A DNA stretch of 64,000 bases from Chamaecyparis obtusa (Eukaryota; Streptophyta; Pinopsida; Cupressales; Cupressaceae): positions 1 to 64,000 of the forward strand of contig BSBK01009262.1 in NCBI GenBank assembly GCA_027943335.1, written 5' to 3'. Both the position numbers and the translations under genes were made by a program. Position 1 is the stretch's first letter; the number at the start of each line of letters is the position of its first letter. Shown here piece by piece: positions 11,194 through 21,475 of the stretch. The notes beneath the pieces were generated by a model. The model saw nothing but the letters and a program-made list of their open reading frames with translations. It did no database searches and had not been told where the DNA came from.

Positions 11194-13382
11194 AGTACAA
11201 TGAAATTCTGTGATCCACCAGAAGAAGGTACATAAATTCATCTTCTATGATATAAAAGTCCATCAGGCTCTAGAGAAAAATCTACAAACGTCCCTTCAAG
11301 GGGTCTCTAGGATTGGAAAAACTAACATATCTCTGTATAAAACTCATCCTCATATAAATTTTGCAATATATGCCCTCTAAAATATGTGCTAGTGTTCATA
11401 ATTGATAGCTCATATCATCTCTGACTTAGTGCATCTGCAACAACATTTTCTTTCCCCTTGATGTAATGAACATCAAAATCATACCCCCGTAGAAAATCCA
11501 TCCACCTCCTCTATCGAGCATTAAGTTTCAACTAAGTAAATATGTTTTTTAGGCTCTGATGATCTGAATGAAGCTCAAAATGGATACCCAAGAGGAAGTT
11601 TCACCATCTACCCAAAGTGTACACCACTACTTCTAGCTCAAGGTCATGGGTAGGGTAGTTAAGCTTGTGGATATTAAGTTTCCTAGAGTCATAATAAATG
11701 GCTCAACCACCCTCCATAAGTACTTCTCCTAGTCTATCTAAAGATGCATTAGTGCATACCAAAAAGTATGTTGAAGGATCTGGCACTACAAGGATAGGTG
11801 CACTAGTGAGTTATCTCTTGAGCTCCTAAAAAGGCTCTCTTGCACTTCTCTATCTACTCAAACTTATTTCCCTTTCTCTGAAGAGATGTGATAGGGTGTG
11901 CCACCCTAGAAAAAGCCTCAACAAACTATCTATAATAGCTTCTAAGCCCATGAATCTCCTAACCTCAATCATAGTGGTAGGTGTCAACCATTTCATAATG
12001 TCTCTAATCTTTGATGGGTCAACTACTATCCCATCTCTTGATATCAAATGCCTAAGATAGTGGACCTTTGATCTAAAGAATGCACAACTTTACAAGCTTC
12101 CATATAACTTATTATCCCTCAAACACTACAAAACCTAACTTAGGTTCTCTTCATGCTCCTTCTCATCTCATGAATAAATCAATATATCATCCAAGAACAC
12201 TACTACAAATATATACAAAAACATATGGAATACTCCATTCATGAGACTCATGAATATAGTTGGAGCATTTGTTAGGCCAAATGGAACAACAATAAACTCA
12301 TAGTGGCCATACCTCTTATGAAAAGTAGTGTTGTAGATATCACTATCCACAATCCTCAACTGATGGTACCATGACTTTAGATATATCTTCAAAAATACTT
12401 GGGCATCATGTAGCTGATCAAACAAATCATCAATACTAGGAAGTGGATATTGATTCTTAATGGTTATTTTATTCAATTGGTAGCAATCCATGCACAACCT
12501 AAAAGATCCATCCTTCTTCTTAATGAAGATGACAGGTGCATCCCAAGGTAAAACACTAGGGTGAATATGCCCTTTCTCCAAGAGCTTCTCCAATTGAATC
12601 TTGATCATATTGAGCTCATGGGTAGTCATCCTGTAAGTTTCTCTAGATACTATCTTAACTCTTAGCATAAGGTCCTTATGAAAATCAACTACCCTAAGTA
12701 GCGGTATACTAGGTAGCTCTAAAGGGAATACATCTACAAACTCCTAAAATATACAATGGTCATTGAGGGAAGTTTCCTTCTCCTCCTCCTCCTCTTTTTC
12801 ATTGATGGTGATGGTGACTAACTGACATTCTTGACGCATGTACCACTTAAGCCACATAGAAGAGATCATACAAAGAGATATGGGCCTTTGAATCCCTGAA
12901 ATGACTGTGGGAGTACCAAAATCATTCAAACACTCTACCCTCTTCTTTCTACAATCCATCTTGGTGTTGTGGGAATAAATGCAATCCATGCCAAGAACTA
13001 CATCATATGAACCTAGAGGTGTAATGTGGAGGTCAGTCATAGCGGTCATGTCTCCTATCTTCATGTGGAAAACTCTGACTAGGGATCTAACAATGCTCCA
13101 CTACCAATGGAAAAATAAAAGAATCAGTAGATCCTCAATCAAATAAAATAGTAGTGCTACTACCTTTGATCCTAGCTGCATCCTCAATAATAGTGGTTTG
13201 GTGCTATTTCTAACGATTATCAATTGTTGCAAAAACTCTGTGTGATCTATCGATGTCTCCCACTCTGGGCTCTGAAGTGGCCACTCTTTGACTACTAGCT
13301 AGCTACCCCATTAGACAATCCCTAGATATATGTCCTGTGGAACCACATGTGTAACAAGGTCCTCATGCTTAGATTTGTATCC
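11194..13382 (-). pseudogene. Tekay-like Gag end, protease, RT and RNase H (decayed)
   Basis: Read on the minus strand from 13382: a CCHC knuckle (CYTCGSTGHISRDC, about 13365-13315), an aspartic protease tail (YDVVLGMD, about 13000), and reverse transcriptase from about 12668, with [30 protein letters not shown] and FLDDILIYS as the catalytic FLDD box near 12180. The thumb and a broken RNase H run to about 11400, ending with HYIKGKENVVADALS. The RT copies element RNA into DNA inside particles. Multiple stops and frame changes are present. The plus Tat insertion at 13383 cuts the gene inside gag, so the rest of Gag is out of view. Confidence 0.88.
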
Positions 13383-13680
13383 TATTGGAGTAATTTTTAG
13401 GGTTTTTGGGAGAAATTTCACTTTTAGTCTTCCTAACATCCCAATCCTTCCTGTGTATCAATTATTTTATGACTTTGCAAGAAATTGTCCATTTGAAAAT
13501 TTGAGTGTCAAGTTCACTAGATGCAAAATTTCTACATATCCTTGCCCTAGGTCTTTTGTCTTTGATAATTTTTTTGTCTTTAAATATGCCCTAAGTGTGC
13601 CCCAAATATTTATGTTTTCATATTGCTTTTTGAGGCTCTTAAGATTTCCACATATGCACATGGTCATTTATCTTCCCCAA

Positions 13681-15030
13681 TGTTCGCTGAATCTTGTAAT
13701 AAAATGGTTAAGTCCTTAGGCATTCAACGAACAGGTGACACAATTTGGATCTCACTCTTATTTTCTTCAGTCACATGATCTCTAATTAATTTAATGGTTA
13801 GTAAATCCATCTAGTGATCCTGCGATAGTACTATCTCAAAATCTCATGATTCCTAGTGGTTTTCTTTAAACATCTAGAGACCTAGCGCAATAATTTTCTC
13901 CCATTCTCTTAATTTGATGGTGAAATTCTAAGGTATTCAATGATCAAGTGTAGGTCATCGATACAATTATTTATCAATGGTTTTCATTGTATCTTGAACA
14001 TGAATTTTCAGTTAGTAATAAATCTAGAGATTCAGTAGGGCCGTTATCTTGTAATCTCTAAGTCTTGGCGGTTAGTAAGAAAGAATTCACTAATCAAGCA
14101 AATGAAGTGTTCATTTGATCTCCAAGATGAAATGGTTAAGTGCAAAACATCTGGTGACTTGGTGAAAGGCTTATGAAAGGATAGAGAAACCTTTAGTCGT
14201 GTATTCTCCAAATATTGGTTGATGGTCAAGACAAGGCATTCAGTGACTTAGCGAACACAGTGTTCATTCAATCTCATGAAGTTGATAGTCAATGACTTTG
14301 TATCTAGCGATCTAGTGACAAAGTGAAAGATGTTAAGTCAAAGTCTCTTTCCTATTAGTGATCAAGTGACTAAAGTTTTTCACTTGATCTCATGATAAAA
14401 TAGTCAAGTCTTGAAACATTTAGAGATTTAGCGAGAGCCATGGATGGTACTAAAGATCAATGATCGGCATTTAATCTCAAATTTAGACCAAGGGTCAGGA
14501 CTTTATGTAGAGATTTAGAGATAATAGTATTTGTTGATTTTCATAATATAACCAAGGTTAGTAAAGATATTCAAAGATCACAAGAACATAGTTGTCACTG
14601 GATCTCAAGATTAAACTTGAGTTAAGATAATCATTTAAAGATCATGAGAATGCTTTCAGTCACCTGATCTTTTGATATAAGTAAAGTTAAAGAAATGATT
14701 TGGAGACTTAGCGAACACATTGAGTCATTGAATCTCAAAAAGGAGCTATGGTTAAGTTAAAGTTTATAAGATTTGGAGAAATCTTTTAGTCACTAAATTA
14801 TGAGATCATATATGAGTTAAGGAAAAGGTTTGAAAGTTATATAAGGATCATTGATATAGATAAGATCAGACGATAGTCTCTTGAGCTCCGAATAAAACCA
14901 TGAGTTAAGAAAATATTTCAAGATCAAGAGAAACCTTCAGTCGCTTGATCTCAGATTTAAATCACAGTTAAGTAAATCATTTCAAGATGAAGTGATACCT
15001 TCAGTCTCTTGATCTCTAAATAGCTCCTGG
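13681..15030 (+). repeat. Array of short GATC-anchored inverted repeats in the LTR
   Basis: A non-coding stretch built of diverged units of roughly 60-150 bases, each with a small inverted repeat. Clear cases: TGTTCGCTGAAT/ATTCAACGAACA (13681-13692 and 13722-13733), GAACACAGTGTTC (14253-14265), GATCAAGTGA/TCACTTGATC (14360-14369 and 14380-14389), and AGATCAAG/CTTGATCT (14921-14928 and 14944-14951). The loop or arm often carries CCTTCAGT. The same array recurs in the second LTR around 61670-63010. Confidence 0.7.
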
Positions 15031-15472
15031 TTAAGTTCGCATTAATGAAAAAAAGAAAAGAGTTGTTATTACATGGAAAGTTACTCTGGCAGGATGGAAA
15101 AGGTAAAAATGTGAGCCAATCAGATCATACTTTAGGGTTTTGTCAATACTCAAGAGTTTTAAAAGAGATGACATAGTAATAATTTCTTTTACGCTTCTTT
15201 GCAATTTTTAAATGCAAACTGTCAACATCTCACATTAGGGATAGCTCTATTTCAAATTTGGTGTTACATAGAGTTGAATGTTGAGATGACTCAGGAAATA
15301 TTTGTGGAAATCTTGATAATTCCTATGCATTAAATGATCAACAGTATATAGACAAGACACTCCTATATTTACACTTAATAGTTTTTAAAGAGAAATTGAG
15401 ATTTTTGACCAATTGCAATGAGTAATTTGTAGATAAGATTTGCAGAGCTGAGTGTTCATCATAAATTACAAG

Positions 15473-18400
15473 ATGAGTCAACCTGAGTCAAGCCGAACCT
15501 CATCTAGTGAAGGAGCAAAATAAGAGGGAGATGACCAGAAGGGTAAGCTCAATTTTTCTAAGGAATTCATCGAATTATTGCTAGTATCAAACTAGAACAA
15601 GAAGGAAAATGATGAAGTCTTCATTGATGATATGGAAAACTGTAGGGATCCTGATACCCCTTCTTTCTCTAGTTTTATGCTTTATAATTATTTCTATAAT
15701 AATCATGATAGGCCTATCCCGATCTGTAATGCATGGGTTTTAGGCATGGCCAAGTTGATAGTCCAAAATGTATTTGTAGATATTGACCTCCTATTTGAAT
15801 TAGCCATAAGTTATGATCCTATATCCAAAACCATTAGAAAAGGTGATCAATCTCCCCTAGTTACTCTTGATAGGGGATCCTTTATGAAAGCTTTTAATTT
15901 TTACTCCTCTTCATCTACAGAGATAGACCTAAAGAAAGATAAAGAGAAGTTTGCAAGCCAATTAGGGCTTGTGAGAACCCAGATAGCTAAACATATACCT
16001 AGAACTGGTAAATATGTAGCCCCTCTCCCACCACATATGAATTCTTCTTATGAGTATAAATCCCTCCAGTTCTATATGAAGTATCTGGCATATGGGTTGT
16101 GTCGAGTCTTGGGAATAGATGGATATGCTGAAAGGTTGCTAGCTGATCTACTAATGATAATCTTGGATATTCAAAATTTACATGCCAACATAGACTATGA
16201 TTACATTCAATATGTAATTGACAGGATACATGAGGGTCTACTATGCATCAAGGCAAAAAAGAAGCCCATTAAATTCTTGCACTATTCTTTGTTAATGCAT
16301 TTAATTTTGTATTTCAATGTTGATAACTTAAATGTGCAAATGCTGAGACCAAAAATAATTAAAAACATCAGATTTCCACAATCCATTATGATGCAATTAG
16401 TTTTTGGATTCGATTGTATAATTTTTTTTAGCATCGATGTTTTGGATCACACTCCATGATCCATCATTAGGAATAGAGAGTGAAGAATGAAAAGTAAAAT
16501 GATGGATCATTCTTCACTCTCTATTCTTGATGATGGATCACGGAGTGTGATCCAAAACGTCGATGCTAAAAAAACTTACACAATCGAATCCAGAAACTAA
16601 TTGCACCAAAAATAATGTTTGAGGGACAACCAAACCTAGTGTAGTTTTGGTTGAGAGTATGGAATTATACCTCCAATGAAAACAATTTTTGTGGTTTTAA
16701 GAATTGGATAGTTCATCCAATTTTAGACCTAATGGGAACAAGCATTGTGAGACTCCTAGTTTTGGTACTCAAACTTCTTAAGCCTAAACAATTTATTAGC
16801 AAGTGGGATAAGGGCCATAATTGGGGAGATTTTTGTTTGGGTTAAACTTTTACAATGATCAGGTTCTATGGTTTCCCACAACCCTGTCATTTGTTCCCAA
16901 AGTATGTACCACCAAGGGTAGCCCAGTTGGAGTTTTTGTGGAAATTGATGTGGACTAATAAGCACTTGGCACCACATAGAAAAGGAACTTTTACTCCTCA
17001 TTAGTTTAAACTGGGAAGTATTTTTTATTGGGAAAAGAGAACTTCCACATGTTAGCTTGTGGTTGAATCATTACAAGATGGCTTCTACTGCATACAAATA
17101 TATAGAGTTAGAGGATTTCATCACAAATACCAGGATGTTTCTTATCCCCAATATTGGTACTATAAGAAGCCATGAGAGATGAGATGAAGAGGATGTGATC
17201 AAAAACATGTTAGATGAAGATGAGATAGGAAGGAGACTTACCAGATTCTATGACCTATTGAATTTGGAAGCTCAGCTCAAAAAGGCTTGGATGGCCTTTG
17301 GAGGATTTTTCCCAAACCTCCCCTACCTAGCTAGAATTAACAAAATGGTAGAGATGCATGAAACCCTATCCCACCAGTTAGAGGCCCAAATTGATGAGAA
17401 ACCTAAGGTGAAAAAGGACTACTCCTCTTTTGAGTATGAATCTTATAGCTCCTATGAAGAAGATAGCCCTCCTCAAGTAAATGAACCTCTTGTTATTGAC
17501 TTTAGATCAAGATGTCCTAGAGGTAGGGGGTTTATCTGAACCACCTAAGAAGAGGCAAAGGATTGAGGAGGGAGAGTCCCCTAAAAGAAAGAAATAGATG
17601 AAACAAGTCGACAGGATTGCAGCCTTAGTGCCTAGTGATAGATCATATTATCATCATATGAGGAAGACTATTAGAGAGGGGAAGAAGGTGGCAACACAAG
17701 AAGAAGTGGAGTTACCCCTGTTGCTTGGTAAAGATGAAAGGGAAATATACTAGGAAGAATTTCTCAGTGATGATCAATTCATCAAGAGTGAGGAGTTTAA
17801 GTATTTCCTCATATGGAAGAAGCAATAGGAGATGGAAAGAACATTACCTAAGGGCACTAATCTAGATGATGAGGCACTAAAAGCCTTGGCAACATATGAT
17901 CCAAAATCAGAGACCATTACTTTAGAGGAAGCTGGGAAACTGGTTAATTTGAGTGGAATGCTCTTAGTGCTAGGGTGGGATCTAACATTAGCTTTCATCA
18001 TAAATAAAATTAGAAAGCAACCAAAGAGAAATCTATCTTTTGAGGTCCAAATTAGAGATATGATTAGAGGAAGTGGGTATGACCCCAAATCTCAAGCTTT
18101 AACAATGTGGTCCCTTGCACCAAGAACTCAAAAGCCATCCTTAGTCAGCATAGAGGATAAAATCAAGGGGGCCAAGATCATCTGGACTATTCAAAACACT
18201 AGTGATCTTGAAGTGTCTAAGGAAGTGACACATTTTTCCCACCTGGATGAAGCCAAGACTGCCCAACTATCAAATAGGTATGGTAAATTATTTAGTGATT
18301 CTCTTGATCTAGGCAAGGACAAAGAAAAAACACTAATGAAGATAAAATAATTAGATGATAAGCTTGAAGAAGAAAAATCTAAGCTTGAAGAGGCTTTTAA

Positions 18401-19198
18401 GGAAGCTCCTCCTCCAGCCCTAAAAATTGAGGTTGTAGTGCAATCAATGGCAGAAGTTCCTTCCAAGGTAGTAGAAGACTCAAAAAAGAACAAGTTATAT
18501 GTAGGCCTCAAGGTACTCTCTAATATCATACAACATAGGTATGAGGTGATTAAAGGGATAATGGACTCAGTCCATAATTCATATTCTATGTTGTAGAAAA
18601 CAAATGACAGTATCAAAGATGCTATGGCTACTTTAGAGCCACTTTTCAGTATTTGGTCTACTAGAGGGGCCTTGTTTGAGAAACTTGAGTTATTCCAACT
18701 TGATAGGATAGATATTCCAGAATCAGTTACTGAGCTAGGAGAGAAGATAGATAAAATTGGTACAATTGGGGATTCTTCAAAGGAAAAGAAAATCAAGTAA
18801 GAGCCAAAATTAATATGTTTGGCTAGGACATTAGCAAGTTCCTCCCTCCAATTTGCAAAGATGATTGTAACATCATAGAAGTTGAGGAATGGAAGTTAAG
18901 TATGATTTAGTTGGTGATTAGGCAGGAGGCCTTTTTGAATAATGATGGCTCCTTAGACATTGATAGGTTCAACAACACTCTGGATGATATGTTTCAAAAT
19001 GAAAATGAGTGCACCAAATTTGTTGTTGACACAAAATCAATCATAGACTCAAGGTGGGACAAACAAGTCAAATTGCTACAAAGCCTGAAAGAGTACACAT
19101 GGCCTTCAGAGGAAGTGTTTATTGCATGGGACAACACCACCAAACCTAAGAAGAAGAAGCCTATAGAAATTGATGTAGAAGATATCAAAGAAGAGTGA
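15473..19198 (+). pseudogene. Long unknown ORF carried inside the Tat LTR (decayed)
   Basis: It starts at ATG 15473 (MSQPES...) and can be followed through frame changes and a MITE insertion to 19198, about 1150 codons without the insert. The N-terminal half looks folded (PIPICNAWVLGMAKLIV, YDPISKTIRKGDQSPLVTLD, YIQYVIDRIHEGLLCIK, HYSLLMHLILYF). A second YDP-type repeat lies near 17890 (ATYDPKSETITLEEAGKLV). An NLS-like basic cluster (PPKKRQRIEEGESPKRKK) is at about 17540-17597. The C-terminal third is Lys/Glu-rich. The same start is present in the 3' LTR at 63463. At the visible early stops the other LTR has a sense codon, so the ORF was open when the element inserted. Family and function are unknown. 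Confidence 0.7.
16360..16605. mobile_element. Fold-back MITE inside the LTR ORF
   Basis: The segment 16392-16605 is almost one long hairpin. The end TGCAATTAG with GGATTCGATTG is mirrored at 16576-16605, and the inner arms (GCATCGATGTTTTGGATCAC against its complement near 16546-16567) meet at a loop of about 20 bases around 16490. CCAAAAATAAT occurs on both sides (16349-16359 and 16606-16616), consistent with a 9-11 bp target repeat as in Mutator-like elements. A further 32 bases between the left repeat and the palindrome have no mirror. The insertion of 257 bases including the repeat shifts the ORF frame exactly as seen: the frame through LNVQMLRPKI resumes as MFEGQPNLV. Confidence 0.85.
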
Positions 19199-19439
19199 AT
19201 TCCAACATGGCACCTGATCTATGAGCATAGGGAGAGTAATTATTATAAAAAGGATGATGTAGGTTAGCTAGATGGTAGTCATCATTCACACAACAACTTT
19301 CTGCAATTACTCTGAATACCAATAGACAAAGGTGCCACTTAAAGGGGATTCAATATGAGAAGAAATAGTTTTCTAGCATCATTTCCCCCTTTTCTATTCA
19401 GTTTAAAATATAGTTTGTATTCTAGTGCAAGTCACTATC

Positions 19440-19494
19440 ACTAGCCATCTAAAGCTTGTTGCATCCTTCTTTTGAGGATTCCAAGATGGCTAGT
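19440..19494 (+). promoter_or_regulatory. Conserved U3 hairpin next to the TATA box (Tat 5' LTR)
   Basis: CTAGCCATCT (19441-19450) pairs perfectly with AGATGGCTAG (19484-19493), extended by one more A-T pair. Inside, CTTG pairs with CAAG and ATCC with GGAT. The same structure with changed but still paired bases occurs in the LARD LTRs and the solo LTR. Confidence 0.75.
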
Positions 19495-19503
19495 ATATAT
19501 AGG
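19494..19503 (+). promoter_or_regulatory. Putative TATA box of the Tat 5' LTR
   Basis: TATATATAGG directly follows the hairpin. The LTR ends about 740 bases downstream. The position and context match TATAAATGG and TATATATT in the related LTRs. Confidence 0.6.
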
Positions 19504-20244
19504 AAGTCCCCTGTTTTGACAAGGATGGTGAAATACTAATTTTAATAAGAGTTTATGAATTAGTGTTTTGATTCTAAAGAATCTCAATCTTTGAATGTAA
19601 TGATATAGGAGATTTATCAATAAAAATATATTGAAATTCCTTGATATGTTTTGTTGTCTTCATGTATGAATTTGATCTCTTTATGTGTCAAATCTATAAG
19701 GCATTTTTAATACATCATCCATAAGGTAGATAGTGTGGTTGAATCTTAAGTTTCTTTCAAGGTAAGGGTAAATCTTAAGTAAGGTCTCAAGGATTTCAAT
19801 ATCTATGCAGGAATTTGATGATAGAATATATAAATGAGAGGGTAATTTGCAAGGCATCTTATATGGATTTTAGGGTTATTTAATTTGATAGTTTTTTGTA
19901 GATGTGTTATCTTTGACTCTGATACCTAGGATTAGGCATTGATCATTTCTTAAGTTACAATTTTCACCATCAATCCAATGAATAACTATTTATTTTAAAG
20001 TTTGTATTGAAAATATTATATGTTCATGTCTGTGTCACATACATAGATAACTATTGTGATTCTTTAAAGAATTGAATCTAAGAGGTATACCCTCCTGAGC
20101 CAGGAGCTCAAAGTGAAGAAGGATCCAGATCCTTAATACCTTAGTTTTTTGGTTGTTAGATGCATCTATTGGGACTATAAGAGCTAAATATCAGAAGTTT
20201 TCTAATTAGTTTTGATCATCTGCAGTTTTCAACACTAACAAAAT

Positions 20245-20262
20245 TGGTGACTCTACTGGGGA
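20245..20262 (+). other. Primer-binding site, plus Tat element
   Basis: TGGTGACTCTACTGGGGA starts four bases after the LTR end. It is closely matched by the LARD (48537) and the minus Tat element (32586, minus strand), so it is a shared non-Met-tRNA type, as in Tat/Ogre-related elements. The exact tRNA is not established here. A degenerate echo, TTGGTGGCGACTCT, lies at 20357-20370. The rest of the leader to 20493 shows nothing else. Confidence 0.8.
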
Positions 20263-20493
20263 ATTAAATATTTCTGCAATAATCTTGTTACACTTTTCCA
20301 CTAACCATTTATTGTTGTACTTAAAGACCAGTTTACAATCTATCCCCACAAATTTGTTGGTGGCGACTCTAAAATCTATGTTTACCAGTTGCTGGTTTAA
20401 GAATAAATAAATTTGTTTAGGTATCTTGTCAAAATTACTACAAGTCGACAAAGATACACTAGGTCATACTATAGGGATCATCTGAAAAGCAAT

Positions 20494-21475
20494 ATGGGTG
20501 ATGAACTACATAGACCTAGTAGAAGGAAATGGTCTAAAAGAGGTATGTTCAGCCATAACTCTCCTAGGCTAGCTAAAGAGCATGTTCCAACACCTATCAC
20601 AAAGGAAGTCCCATCTTTTTCTGAAAATCTTGAGCTCCTTAGAAGAATGAACCCTAATTCAGTTAGTCCTCCTCAAGAAGATGAATTCATAGATATAGGA
20701 TATTTCATGCAAGTGAAAATCTAGACTAGATAGGAGAGACTTTTGTTGCTAAAAATACTTCATGTGATTCTAAGAAGTTATAGGAAGAAGTTATAGATTT
20801 AAGAAAAAAAGAGCGGGAACAATTGATAGAAATTGTTAAAAGGAGAAAGGAGTGGGAACAATAAAATTATGAGTTACTCATGGAAAGACAAGAGCTCATA
20901 AGAAAGACAAAGAAAAATGAACTTGAAGTTGAAAGTCTAAATCAAGGATTTAAGGGTTTAGATAGTGAATTATTTGGTGATATGGAAGCTTTGAGACAAA
21001 AGGCTAATAGAAATGGACCTAATCCTAATAAGGATGAGTTTGAGGGTGAAGGCCCAATTCTAAGGTAGTTGCATCCATTAGAGATTAAAAGAAATGAGGA
21101 TCTCAAATATAATGTAAAGGATGCATCTGACAAGGGAAAGAAAAAAATGATTTCAATCAGCATAAATGAATCTAAGAAGAATAGTGCAATCCTTATACTA
21201 TGCCTCAAGCAAACATAGAATTAGAAAATGCTAGAAAGGCCAAGGAAGACTTGGTTATCCAACTAGAAAAATTAGAGTTAGAAGCTGCTACAGATGAAAT
21301 GAAAAGGAAGATTGATTTCTTGCATGCTAATATGAATACAACTGCTAGTAGCTCAATCCATATTACTGGTGGGACAGTACCATGGAGCTAGCAATATGGT
21401 GCAAAGCCAAGTGTCCAATTTCCAGTCCCCAATCAAATGGTCCAAGGACTAGCTCAAAATTTTCATGCCCAAAAT
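20494..21475 (+). pseudogene. Plus Tat gag, N-terminal part (decayed)
   Basis: The ATG at 20494 opens a basic N-terminus (MGDELHRPSRRKWSKRG). Lys/Glu-rich coiled-coil stretches follow (ELIRKTKKNELEVESLNQGF near 20890; LEKLELEAATDEMKRKIDFL near 21265). The latter matches LEKAELEASTVEIRKKIDFL of the minus Tat gag, which settles the identity. The frame ends at AQNFHAQN, where the Tekay solo LTR begins at 21476. After that insertion the frame continues without loss at 44549 (ITPIAPLVGVPMG). Stops and frame changes occur around 20724 and 21068. Confidence 0.8.

Larger units (their letters stand above)
1..13382 (-). mobile_element. Tekay/Del-like Ty3 chromovirus, 3' half (outermost element)
   Basis: This is the oldest layer of the window. 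On the minus strand it reads Gag zinc knuckle, protease, reverse transcriptase, RNase H, integrase, chromodomain, polypurine tract and 3' LTR. Two later insertions interrupt it: the Gag-only element at 4024-11188, and the plus-strand Tat-like element that begins at 13383 and removes the view of its gag N-terminus and 5' LTR. The Tekay/Del assignment is an inference from the protease motif YDVVLGMD, the integrase tail (LALPP followed by an HxVFH-type motif), the degenerate chromodomain and the polypurine tract directly next to the LTR. The element is decayed, with many stops. Its left end lies outside the window. Confidence 0.85.
13383..20240 (+). repeat. 5' LTR of the plus Tat element, 6858 bp
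   Basis: The start TATTGGAGTAATTTTTAGGG matches TGTTGGAGTAATTTTTAGGG at 61372, and the two copies stay colinear for the 2.6 kb visible of the second. For example, the ATG at 15473 lies 2090 bases in and its counterpart at 63463 lies 2091 bases in. The right end CACTAACA is followed by the primer site. From the 5' end it contains a palindrome-rich array (13681-15030), a long decayed ORF (15473-19198) with a MITE inside, a hairpin next to a TATA box (19440-19503), and the U5 block shared with the other Tat LTRs (CTCAAAGTG near 20108). It is unusually long; without the MITE it is about 6.6 kb. Confidence 0.85.

Noticed and set aside
13681..15030. CRISPR-like or satellite array
   Set aside because: Units vary in length and sequence with no constant repeat and spacer pattern. 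The array lies inside an LTR and is copied in the second LTR.
15632..16459. Host gene with a plant mobile domain
   Set aside because: The sequence is in both LTRs of a retrotransposon and I see no diagnostic motif of that domain, so I call it an unknown element ORF.
16392..16605. microRNA gene
   Set aside because: The hairpin is flanked by a target-site repeat and interrupts an ORF, so a MITE explains it. Small-RNA production cannot be judged from sequence.
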